Positions 37,478 through 49,482 of a stretch of 64,000 nt of DNA are shown here, one piece after another. The translations under genes and the position numbers were made by a program. The stretch spans positions 806,001 through 870,000 of the forward strand of contig CM038915.1 in NCBI GenBank assembly GCA_021904315.1, read 5' to 3'. The notes under the pieces were generated by a model. It was not told the origin of the DNA, made no database searches, and saw only the letters and a list, made by a program, of their open reading frames with translations. The stretch comes from Sphagnum magellanicum (lineage: Eukaryota; Streptophyta; Sphagnopsida; Sphagnales; Sphagnaceae). Each line of letters opens with the position of its first letter. Position 1 is the stretch's first letter.

Positions 37478-38306
37478 AAAGATCACAAAGCCAATGTGTG
37501 CACCCCTATGCATTGAAGGCTTTCCAAGAATACCAAGTGTGTAATTGAAAACCTTACAATTTTGAGATATCTTAATGTGATAAACTTTGAATAACTTTTT
37601 TTTTTTCATATTTTGGATTTTTTTCAATTTTAGTGACAAAAATCATTTAAATTCAATATCTCGTGGAGCATATGTTGTCTTAGGCTAAACATGTTACAAA
37701 ATAAAGTGAACTCAACATATGACCATTGTTTTGCAAGGGGTATGTATGAATTTAAATATATTTGTAACTTATGAAATTTTCAAACATTATTATTGACAAT
37801 GTAAAAAAGGATAGAATATGAAAATATTGTTATAGAAAAAACACAATTAATTAATGAAATCAAATGGTTTGTATGTCTTTTAAATTTGATAATTTTTGTC
37901 CTTCATGCATGTATGACTTCCCACCTACTAGAATAATAATAAAATTTGATCTTGTTTCTTCCATAATTTATTGTACATGGATGTCATTTTTATATTTATT
38001 TTATTTGAACCATTGTCGCAATTTCTCATCTTTGACATTCTAATATGTAAATTGATATGATATTCCATTATAATTACATATTTAAACTAAATTATTGAAA
38101 CTAGTGGAAATGGAAATGGAAATATTATTAACCACACAATCCATTAATGATTTAAACATATTAATATTATGATCACAAGTGTAATTAAATTACATAACCT
38201 TGGATCAATCCAAAGTTTTTTTCCTCTAGTCAAAGGGTTGTAAAGATCATAATAATTCCTTGTGATATACTGTTAATAAAATATTAAAAAACATGTTCTT
38301 GGATGG

Positions 38307-40402
38307 TGATTTAAGAGATTATGATATTTGCAGTATAACATAAAAATAAAATAAAATACTTAGAAAAGCATAAACATGTTAACTTGTAAACCAAAACCTT
38401 AAGAACCTTGGAAGGTGATTATTTAAAGAAATCATTATGACAATTTCCTAGTTGCAAAGGGAAAGGGAAGTTGGAGAAGCCTTTCCCCTTGTTTTTTCCT
38501 TTTCTTGCATGTGATTTGAGGAATAATTAATATGCCAGACTATGTTAATTGGTATGGTATTATCATTAGTGATTTAGATTGTGTGGAGATTCCTAACAAT
38601 GGTTAATACTCTAATAGTTAAAAAGTCCCCTTGTAAAGACAAATTTGAAAAAACAATACTTCACAACAAGAATTTTCTAGAAAAAATTGATATGCTATAT
38701 CAAATAGACAAAATTGCCAAAGGGAAAAGGGTCGAAATGTCAAGAGCTTGGATTGTTCTAGTCATCTGGTATGTATGAGGCAATTAGATCTACTATGAAT
38801 AATTGAAGCCAACAAGCAAGTGATTGGATCTATTGTGACTAAGAAACAAAAAAACAATCAGATTCCACAATGAATACATAAACGAAGGAGTGAGGAAGTA
38901 AATTGGATCTTTTTTTTTGAGTAAGAAAATAAGAAAATAAATTGGTGGGTTTGTTGCAAAAGTAACAAAATAACATAAGCAATTGGGATATGTTGTGGAA
39001 TGAGAAAATAATTTTGAAAAACCAAATAAAATCTAATGTCAATATATGAGTTTATGATTTGCTAGGTTTTTTTGTGTTGCAATGTAGTTGGGAAACTCAT
39101 ATGTTAGTAACAGTATGGGGAATAGAAAATGCAGTTTGCACTAATGCACAAGCAATAGGCAACAACCCAGAGATGTAAACAAATATCGTTAGTTAGGGAT
39201 GCAAAGATTCGTGTGAATGAAAAGTTCGACCAATCATATTAATCAAAATGACATATTGCATCCCGTTGAAGAGTTGTTGAGGAGTCTCCATTTGGGCCAC
39301 CATAAGATGATGACTTCTAGGTTGCTCAAGACTTTGTTTTTAATTTTACCTAACCCCTTCTACCACTTTTTGGTGGGTTAATGATGAATAAAACTTTAGT
39401 AATAGCACATGTAATCCACCAAATATTGAATCTTTAATAGGTCCTCAATTGACTCCACCCCTTCCCCTTGAAAAAATACCTCCCTCTGTTGCCATCATCA
39501 CATGCAAAAAAAATAGGAAAGCCAATTCAAATCGTGAATGCTAACACAAATCATAATTTTGTCAACTCCCTACATATGGCATCTCTTTTTGATCTGTATA
39601 CATAAGGGGCCTTCTAGTCCTCATATATGTCGCCTTCTTTCACCACATTTATGATATCAATATTTGGAAATTGAAAAATGATGTACCTTGTGTCGTGCTA
39701 GGTTATTGGTCCCAAGTCGACTTAAGTATCCACTTTTGGAACTGGGTCAATTTGTATTACAATTCATTTTCAAATTTTTTTATAGTTATTGACTTTCATT
39801 ACAAGAATGAATGGGCAAACTTGAGCCATATGTACTGAAGATCAACTTGGAGTGGGAGGGGACTTGTATACATAAGTACCTTCAACAAATTTTCTACCTA
39901 ATTTTTTTGGGTACTATTATGATTTTTTTCTTTAAAATAATAATAATAATAAATTTTGGTAAAAAAAATCGTTAGAAAAGAGACATTTTGGGTTATGTTC
40001 ACTTGATGTTTATTTTTGGTTATTGTTGATAAATAGACTATTTATTTATTTTTTGAAATGTTTTAATAATAAGTCACCATTTTTTTTTTTTTTTTTCTTT
40101 GGGAAATTCACAACCTAGTACTAACACTCCAACAAAAACTTGAAAAGTAAATGGCAAGTTCAACATCTCAATGTCCAATAATTATTTTATTTTGAAGATT
40201 TCATGTAAAAAAAAATATTCTTGTACATATTAAAACACTCTTTATTTTCCTTCCTAGTTTTTTCCTTTGAATAAATATGCTTTATCAATTTCAATAGTTC
40301 TAAAAGTTACATAATGCATATTGAAGTTGTTTAGGTTCATAATATCAAAAGTGGAAAGAGCTAGTGGATAGAGCTAGGAGGGGTGGAAAATTGAAATACA
40401 TG
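38307..40402. other. Intergenic spacer
   Basis: AT-rich sequence between A2 and the 5' LTR of retroelement copy 2. A few short frames (for example 38581-38778) show no recognisable family. No repeat structure is evident apart from homopolymer runs such as the T run near 40080. Confidence 0.5.
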
Positions 40403-41053
40403 TGTTAACCCAAATTTTCAACAATGTATATATATTAACCAACTGTCAACAATCGGTAACCATTAAAGGAATACGATTTTGAAACTTAGTTCAATTATTA
40501 CTTGGTAACATGACCTTAGGTGAATTGGTCTATTGAAATAACTAGTAAAAGGTGATAAGGTAACCAATGGATTAAATAAATTATCAATCAATTTGTTACA
40601 ATAACTAGTTATTCAAAGTAACAAATTGGTCTAAAATTGTGACCAGTAGTTGTAGTAGTTTGAATTTAAAGTTTTGTTGGCCATTGATTGTTTAATTTAA
40701 AACAATATTATGTTTGGTATAATTAGAAGGATTCAAAGATAGATAGAGATCTTTTCGAAACTTCTTGTAAACTTTTGGACCTTTGGAATTTCTTTCTTCT
40801 TTTAATTTTTACATATTACTTCTTACTAATATTTTGGTTTATGAACAAGTTCACTCAAAATTTTGATATTTTATTTCTTCAACTTGCTATGAAAGATTAA
40901 ATTGAGTTTTTTTTTTGCATTTGGGAGAAACATCTATATCTAATTTCCAAAACTATTGATATGAATCAACCTATTGATATAATCTAAACCATAATTAAAA
41001 TAGTTAGAAGATAAGAATTCCTAAATTTAAAAAGAATAAAAAAACCCCTCACA
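40403..41053 (+). repeat. 5' LTR of copy 2
   Basis: Starts TGTTAACCC and ends ACA, 651 bases. Its body (gattttgaaac..., tagttgtagtagtt, aaacaatatta, gcatttgggagaaacatctatat) is collinear with 62265-62855. A putative TATA-like ttggtataattagaagg lies near 40710. Confidence 0.75.
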
Positions 41054-41056
41054 TTT

Positions 41057-41075
41057 TGGCGACCATGTAGTGAAA
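41057..41075 (+). other. Primer binding site candidate
   Basis: TGGCGACCATGTAG begins three bases after the LTR end. TGG pairs with the CCA end of a tRNA, as in other LTR elements. The tRNA species is not determined. Confidence 0.5.
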
Positions 41076-42339
41076 CAAAATTGTGAACAATCACACTTAC
41101 ATTTTAATTTTTTTAGCAATTATTTTATTTGAAATTTTAAGTTTGAATTTGTAATAATTTTAGTAGTTTTCTAAGAGTTTTTTGTGCCTTGATGAGTTTT
41201 AATTTTTGTAGCAACATGTTGATCAAAAGAACTTGAATTAACAATTGTTTTAAGTGAGTATAAAAGATGTCAAAAGTAGTCACAAGGGGCCTTAGAAGGC
41301 AATCAAAATTAGGAAACCACAACAACCCATTCACAAGAACAACCATGCTTTTAGACCAAGCGAATTTAACGAATTGATGTTCCCAACAATGAACCTCAAT
41401 AACCCATTATGGCAGATTTACCTCTTCATTAAATATCAATAGAGCAAGAGGAATTTTTTTATTCACACTATCAAGGAGTTATAGGGGAGTGATTCAATAT
41501 CACAAGAAATCATTCAATTTAACAAACCACTTCATTCAAATTAGGAGGGTTTACTAGAACCAATTTATTAATCAATTATTAGCAAGTGATTTGTTCAATT
41601 AACTACACAAACTACCTTACTAGAAAAGACTTTGGAGGAGATTTTGAAAAACATCAACATTCAAGTTTCAAAGACCAAGTACGTAATCAATTTGGGACAA
41701 TTATGGAAGCTTGTCCCAAACATCAAAATATACATTTCAAAAATTGATTAAACATGTTTGGCTGGTATACCTAAACTTGTTCAATTTGAATGTGCCTATG
41801 CAACAATGGGCATTGACCACTAAATAGTATTCAAGTCCATGTTGGTAAAAACATTATTGATGATGTGTTAATTGATGGAGGATCTAGAGTTAATATCATT
41901 ATTGTGAACCTAAAAGTATAATTAGGTTTGCTAAAACTTAATCCAATGCCTTACAATCTACATATGGCAACTTAAATTATAACCAAACCCACTAGTAGAA
42001 ATCAGCCAAAATGTAACCAGTCAATTTACGACTACATGCGACTTATAGTCATTTGCGACTAGATTTGAGAATATTTGCAACTACAAGACCAACTTTCAAC
42101 TATTTTGGTCATTTTCACAACTATGATGTAACTATTAGAAATTTCATCCTATTGGTTACATCAATTTTACATTTATTTTCATCCATTAATAGGTTGATAT
42201 GTCCCATTAGTCACAATAGTCACCAAATTAGTTGCATCCTAAAGGTATTCTACAATGACATACGGGTATATTTTAATGTATGTACTAAAATTATATATAT
42301 ATATATATATATATATGCATACATATGTATATTGTTCAT

Positions 42340-43370
42340 ATAATGAATCGCAAAATTAATATTTGAACTTTGAATTTTTTTATTCAAATATGAATATTGA
42401 TATTTCAATTATGAAAAAATGTTATTTTAACTTTTTAAAAATTTTATTAAAATTTGAAACTTGATATTTGAATCTGAAAATTGTTATTTCAATTGTTTAA
42501 AACATTATTTGAATTTGAAAATTTTGATTGAATATGATATTTTCAATTCAAAAAGACTGATTTGATCTAAAAATTGATTTTGAATTCTAAATTAATATTT
42601 TCGAATCCAAAAATTAGTATTTCAATTCAGAAAATTATAATTGATCATAAAAATGGATTAATTTGAATATTCCATTTAATTTTGAGTATTTTTATGTGAA
42701 TATGAAATTTATATTTCAGCTATGAAAATTTTTCATTTATATTTTAAATAATCATTTAATTCGAACCTGAAATTTAGATTTTCAAAATTAATACTTCAAG
42801 TCTGAAAATTAGTAATTGAGTCTAAAAATGGACATTTCAATTTTGAATATTGTTATTTGAATATGAAAATTAACATTTCAATTCTGAAAATTTTTATTTA
42901 AATTCAAAAAACTTTTTTGATCTAAAAACTGATATTTGAATTCTAAATTATTATTTTTGAATCTAGAAATTATTATTTAAATTTAAAAAACTTTATTGAC
43001 TCTAAAAATTGGCAACTTGATTTTAAATATTTTTAATTTCAACTTGAAATTTGATATTTGAATTTTGAGGTTTAAAACTTAAATTTTAAGAAATTATTTG
43101 ACTTGAAAGTTGAAATTGGAATTCCATATTATTATTTTGGATTCTCAGAATTAATATTTCAATTCAGAAAATTATTAATTAAGTCTTCAAATGCAAATTT
43201 TAATTTTGAATATTATTATTTGAATCTGAAAATTAACATTTCAATTCTGAAATTTCTTATCTAACTTCTAAAAAATTCTAAAAACCGATATTTGAATTCT
43301 GAATTACTATTTTGGAATCTTAAATTTATATTTTAATTCAAAAAATTATTGATTGAATTTCAAGGGTGTT
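42340..43370. repeat. Degenerate minisatellite inside the CACTA element
   Basis: About 1 kb of loosely repeated units like atttgaattctgaaaatt and gatatttgaattc, period irregular. It follows an (AT)n run at 42291-42315. Confidence 0.7.
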
Positions 43371-44555
43371 TTTTACTAGTGCTATCCATAATAAGTCACT
43401 TTTATAAATAATTATAAATGATTATGTTTATTAAATCTAAGTGATACTAAATAATTATTGTTATGACATAGATTTGTATATTATATAATTTATATTATTA
43501 TATTAGAAGAAATTAATTAAATAAATTAATGTGACATTACTTTAAAATCATTGTAATTACTTCATATAAGAATTAATTAGTATGTGCATAATTATTTTCT
43601 AATTAAACATAATTATTCACACTCTTTAATTTATAACTTCAAACCTGAATTAAAAATTTGGAAAAAATTATAGTGTAGTTGGAATAATTATTTTACTGAT
43701 TTTAATTTCACAAATTATTATACAATAATATTATCTTAAAAAATTCTGTGATTAATCATCTATGATAAATATTTTATAGTAATTTTATAGTAATTATGAA
43801 AATTAATGTTATGTTGAACAAATTATTTTATTTATAGTTAATAATTACCAAGAGAAAAAAATTATTTGACCTATAATAATTTTTACAAAAATAAGTGTTA
43901 TTATACAATAAATAATGTAATTAGTTGAATAATAATTCTTCAAAATTTTGTGTAAGAATTTACTTCTTAATAAAAAAATTTAATTCATTATGTATAATTT
44001 TTAAATAAATATTTAAAATATTTAATTTTAAATTATAACCATTAAATTTATTTCATATTAATTATATTATATATAGCTCGATCAGATTCTGAAAAGTAAT
44101 TAAATATTTTAAAATATTTTATTATTTATGAATTATGTATTAATAACTTGTGAGTAACTAGATAGTTAGTTTGTCAAATATGAAGAAGGTATTACTTATT
44201 TAAGTAATTGATAATGAATATTGAATATTTGTAGTGTATAGTTTATAATTTAAATATATGTAAATTTCATCATTGTGAACTAAATGATTCTTTAATTATC
44301 TAGTACTTGAATTGTTTAAAAATATAAAAACCCTAGAAAATAAGGGATGAAGAAAGCTTTGGAATTACAACTTAGTTTGTAAGGAAGTTGCAACTTCAAA
44401 ACTTATCCCATATTGTTTGTTCTTCATTCCTATTTTGAACACTATATAAACAAAGGGGTGTGCCTATGCAATTTCACATTAAGAAGTTTGTGCACATGGG
44501 ACGAGCTAATCAAAAGGCTCAACCCAAAACAAAAAAATAAATAATGCACAATTCT

Positions 44556-44795
44556 TAAGTACATACCTCCCCAACCTACTTATCTATCTAGCTAGGTAGG
44601 TACCTAGTTTGACCTACCCATCTAGGTCAGCCTATGTACCTACCTATTTAAGTACCTACTTATATGAGTAGGTATTTAGCCTAAGAAGGTAGAACCTACC
44701 TATTTATTACTTTACCTAGGTAGGTAGGTAGGTAAGTAGGTAGGTAAGGATTGTAAGCACCTATTTATGTACCTACCTAGGTACCTACCAACCTA
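44556..44795. repeat. (TAGG)n/(CCTA)n block in the CACTA element
   Basis: Short tetranucleotide runs cctaccta and taggtaggtagg alternate strand, so the block can fold back on itself. Similar blocks occur at 18670, 51840, 53900, 54950 and 61540. Confidence 0.7.
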
Positions 44796-46679
44796 ATATT
44801 AATATTTTTATTAAATTATTTTTTAATGCCATGTGGCATATTTACATTGGGCCACGTGCCATAATATAAGATCATCCAAGTCTTTGAATTGAACGTTTTA
44901 GATTATTTCAAAATAATAATAATAATAATATAAATAATCATATATTAAAACACGTGGCAGCACATGATTTGCCTTGAATTGTGACCAAAATAGTCGCATA
45001 TTAGTCACATGTGACAATACGTATACAATGGAGTCAAAGGATGAAATGTATTTGTTGACTTTATATTTTTTGTCATTTGCGACTAGTTTTCACATGCGAC
45101 TTGTCTTAGGCGACTAAAAGGATTTTAGTTGCAAAATGTCTCTTGCGACTAAAATTTAGTCGCAAAGAGCAGTCGAAAATACATGTTTTTCTTCTAGTGA
45201 CCACTTGGTCTTATTAAGGATTTGAAAATATTTTTTCATGGTATTCCTTATACCATTACATTCATTGTCATCAATAGTAATGTTATAAATTTTAGTTACT
45301 TAATGTTGTTAGGATGCCCATGGTTGAGAGATGCAAAAGTATCCCATGATTAGGGAACCAATACTATTACTATACAGGGAGAAACTACAGTAAAAACCAT
45401 ACCTATTACCAAAAAACTTGGTGTTCAAACCAAAAGACCAAAAGTCTTAATATGTTATGATTTCCATTTTAGAATATTAGATGAAAAGGAGGATGTTATG
45501 TCTTCTACAAAGTTGAACCTATTTTTAATTGGAACCATAGAAGTACCTACTCATATTATATTAGTTTCAAAACCAATCCAAACCAAATCTTCATACAACA
45601 AACCCCATTCCAAAACAACTTGTTAAATCAATATGTGTTTTAATTATTAACCTAGTTATACCCCCTTATACAATAAAACAACACTTACCTAAAACTTTAA
45701 GTTGGAGAGATGATCATGGATGAGAGACTTGTTCAAGAGTGAGTACATGATTTAACCACAATAGGTTGGAGAATAACTAAGGAAGAACAATTAACCAAAA
45801 TCAATTTGGGTACCAAAGAGAATGTGTAACAGGTGAAAGTGGACTCTACATTTGAATCGGTTATCATAAACCAACTAATTGAGCTTCTAAAGGAATTCAA
45901 AAATGTATTTGCCTAGACATATAAAGACTTGAAAGGTATTCCACCAAAGATTGTTCAACATAGGATTGAATTAGATACCACAATACCACCTGTTCATCAA
46001 GTAAGGTACAAGTTGAATTTTAATTATGTTGCCATTGTTAAGCAAAACATAAACAAGTTATTGCTAGTTTTATCAAACTAGTTGAGGAAATGATTTGGCT
46101 ATCTCGAATGATGGTTGTTCCCCAAAAAAAAGGGAAGTCAAAAATCTATGTGGATTTATGGAAGCTCAATCCAACAACAAAAAAAGAACCTTACTTGTTG
46201 CCTTTTTATTGATGAGGTTATCAACACAATTGTTGGACATGAAGTTTATACCTTTTTGGATGGATTTTAAAGATATCATCATATTTTAATTACACCAAAA
46301 GACTTACACAAAACCGCCATTGTTACTGATCAAGGGGTTTTTTGTGGGGGTTGTGATGTTGTTTGGTGTCAAAATTGGACAACCTATTTATCAAAGGGCA
46401 ATAACCCAAGCATTTCATGAATACATTGATGTCTTCATGAAAATATTCCTCGATGACTTTACAATTTTTAGTGACCTATCAACACACCTTGAGAAGCTCA
46501 TGAAATGTTTTTTCAAGTGTAGAGAGTTTGGTATTAGCGTTAACTCAAACAAGTGTGCATTCATGGTATTTTTAAGAACTATCCTAGGTTTTATAGAATT
46601 CAAAAAAAGGAAAAATATGGATCCGAAGAAGGTTTAAGCCTTAATAAACATGCCCATGCCTACTACCCTTTAGCAGATC

Positions 46680-48436
46680 CAAGTTTTCAACGAATTGGCA
46701 TAGTTTTATAGGTGTTTTATCAAAAACTTTGCCTCTATTATGTCACCAATTATCGGATTGCTCAAGAAGTTTAAAGTTTTTGAATGGAGTAGAAAATGTC
46801 AAATAACTTGGGAGGAGATTAAAAATCGGTATGTACAAGCCCTTGTCTTCATTATTCCAAACTAGGAGTTTCATGTTCACACATGTGCATCTCAACTAAT
46901 AATAGGAGCCATATTTGCCGAAAACCCAACTAGTAAATTTGATGAATTGGTTATGTACGCCTTTAGATTACTAAACTTAGTTGAATGGAATTATAATATT
47001 ATTGAAATAGAAGCTTTAGCTATGGTCTATGCCCTACACAAATTCAAACATTGCTTACTAGGTAATCGATTTGTATTTTATGTTGACCACATGGATCTTG
47101 TGTACTTAATTAACAAGCCATAAATTTTTGGCAAAATAGTTAGGTGGTTATTATTATTTTTGGAGTATGACCTCCAAATTGTTTATAAACTTGGTAGATC
47201 CCATTTAATGGTAGATGCATTAAGTATATTGCCCAACAAAGTAGAATTAGTTGGTGTATGTGATCAAAACCACTAATGTTCACCTCTTCACATTACAATT
47301 AAAGTGGTCATAGAATGTGTATGACTATTTGTTAGGAGGGATAATACCAGAAAGATTTACTACTTCACAAAAATAGTATTTGGTTTAGAGAGTTTAACCA
47401 TTTGTGTCACAAGATGGAGTATTTTATAGATTTGGACAAGATAACAAGTTTTGTCATTTTGCAACCATAATTGGATTTTATCGGACTTATTAAACCAACG
47501 AATCATTATTTTAGCAAGTAATATTTTTTAGTTACCACATATTATGTTACCAAGTGGGTGAAAGCTTTACGCACCAACATAGTTGTTGTTACTACAAAAT
47601 TCATGTAGGACCACATTCTTACATGGTTTGGGTGTACATTGATTGTTGTTACCGATCAAGGTACACATTTCATTAATGATGTTATTCATTACTTAATTAA
47701 TTATTTAATCCTAAAACATACTAATTCTACTATTTATTATCCTTAACGAAATGAACAAGCTAATCAAATTTACTAACAAAGTTTTGGCTACATTGTTCAC
47801 AAAATTGGTGAATGAGAACCGAAATGACTAAAATGAACACTTGTCCATAATTTTATCTTCCTATAAAGCTATTTTAAGGTTGGAACTGATCATACACCAT
47901 TCCAACTCATTTATAAGTTGCACCCATTGCTACCTACAAAATATTTGTTATCATTCAAACCAAGACAAAATCATGATCCGAAACTTGTTACAATTCCTAC
48001 TAGTGAACTCTTTGAAATAGAGGAACTCCAAGAAGACCTATTAATAGCACAAGAGCTAGTAGCTTCTAACTAGTGGAATTGGTCGTTGGGTTCTTAAAAT
48101 TGATACATTGAAACAAAATACCAATTTGGAGATTTTGGTTATGGTTTCTAGGGGCTATCAAAGCACATAACCCTAAATTTCAAAGAAAATGGTTTGCATC
48201 ACATAAGATCCAATATCATTTACCAAAAAATACAGTATTATTAGTGATTATTGATAAATTTGATCTTAATCCAATACTAGTTAACATTAACAAAGTTAAA
48301 CCTTATAGGTTTGCGAAGGATAACAGATTTCAACCGATCTTAATTAAGCGTAATGATTTTTTATCAAAGGAACCAATGGAGGCAACCCATTTTGATAACT
48401 TGTTCATTAAGCAACTAATTAACCTAATCCATGTTT
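46680..48436 (+). pseudogene. RNase H and integrase remnants, copy 2
   Basis: RNase H pieces (MVYALHKFKHCLLGNRF, YVDHMDLVYLIN), then an integrase core (VTDQGTHFINDVIHYLIN, HTPFQL) and a C-terminal part open at 48244-48438 (NPILVNINKVKPYRFAKDN). It lacks the zinc-binding segment in the same way as copy 1. It ends where repeat A3 begins. Confidence 0.75.
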
Positions 48437-49446
48437 AGCCCTATGGCAGAGATCATGTTGGGCAAGTCGTCTTTACTCGGTGACATGGGTGACTGTGATT
48501 ACAGTAGCTCGAGCCTTTGAGGGAGAAGGAAGCTACATGGTTGGTCAATAGCAAATAAATCTAGAGTGGGAAAAAGTATATTGTAGAGAGGTAGATGTGT
48601 TATACATAGGCGGGTGTTGGGCATCGGACCATGGGTTTGACATGTGTGAATCTACCTTGCAGGGTAGATGCTACCAGCTTCAGAAGCCTACTCCTAATTA
48701 TTGCAACTTTGGTTATTTGCCACTCTTGAAGGTTGGCCGCCCTACCAATTTGGAGGTAAATATATCGATGGCGTCTTGGTAGAGTCCTGGGACGACCTAT
48801 GACTCACCAGGGATGTAGACTATTGTTGGGCGGGTATTATGAACTCCACAAACCCCTGCTGGGTATCATGGCGGTTTTGAAAGTTCATAATCACAATTCT
48901 CAGAAATATGAAATACCCATTTTTAATGTATAACCCATCGCCCAGAAAAACAATTTGAATTAGTCAAATAAGAACTGGTTCTTCTTTGAAACCTGGCAGT
49001 TCTTTCAAGGTTTTGATATATTCAAAACCGGCGGTTCTCCGGATCTGAAACGTTTGAAAAACCAGGCAGTTATTTATAAAAATCAAATTCGCCCCCGACA
49101 CTGATATCGGTAGACATGAGTGGCACGCGGGAGGGGGGGCAATGAAATAATGAGCGCTTACTAGGCCTTACAACTTTAGACAGGAGAAATTTGTGGGTGT
49201 GTTGAAAAAGCAGGCGTTGGTGGGCACATTAAGCAAGGCACTTTCACCTGTACGAAGTTACTGGCAATCGACTGCGACCCAACCCATGGCTGACGCAGTC
49301 CAGATTGAAAATAAGTGAGTGAGTGACCCGGTCAAAAGTTAGTGAGCAGTGTTGGAGCAGGAGGCCTACGGCGCCTGCAAAAAACTCTGGACGCTACTGA
49401 ATCCACGTAACTCCTGCCAATTTGAGATCTTGAGACCTGATCTGTT

Positions 49447-49482
<36 letters not shown>

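Larger units (their letters stand above)
33680..38306 (+). repeat. Repeat family A, copy A2 with internal duplication
   Basis: Second tandem copy, starting at gggcaagtcatctttac and collinear with A1 to ttcttggat at both ends. It differs by an insertion of about 60 bases near 33845 and by a duplication of about 1.03 kb: 35907-36940 is repeated at 36941-37975, so A2 carries two copies of the MITE. Otherwise it is very similar to A1. Confidence 0.75.
41990..45199. mobile_element. CACTA (En/Spm-type) non-autonomous transposon, 3.2 kb
   Basis: Left end CACTAGTAGAAATC, right end (reverse complement) CACTAGAAGAAAAAC, about 13-bp terminal inverted repeats with one early mismatch. It is flanked by ACC at 41987-41989 and 45200-45202, a 3-bp target duplication. 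Copy 1 has the uninterrupted site (aaaccacttgg at 13625-13635). Subterminal gcgact motifs repeat in both orientations at both ends. The interior is AT-rich with a degenerate minisatellite and no transposase. Confidence 0.9.
41833..46680 (+). pseudogene. Protease and reverse transcriptase remnants, copy 2 (interrupted)
   Basis: Protease LIDGGSRVNII near 41875, interrupted by the CACTA element, resumes at 45203. RT is seen from about 45950, with an open 105-codon part (46320-46637) holding FGVKIGQPIYQRAITQAFHEY, catalytic FLDDF at 46446-46460, and CFFKCREFGISVN. Several stop codons are at the same places as in copy 1. Confidence 0.8.

Noticed and set aside
30086..38306. A1 and A2 as the two LTRs of one element
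   Set aside because: Only about 57 bases separate them, with no room for an internal region, and there are no clear TG...CA ends. Tandem duplication fits better.
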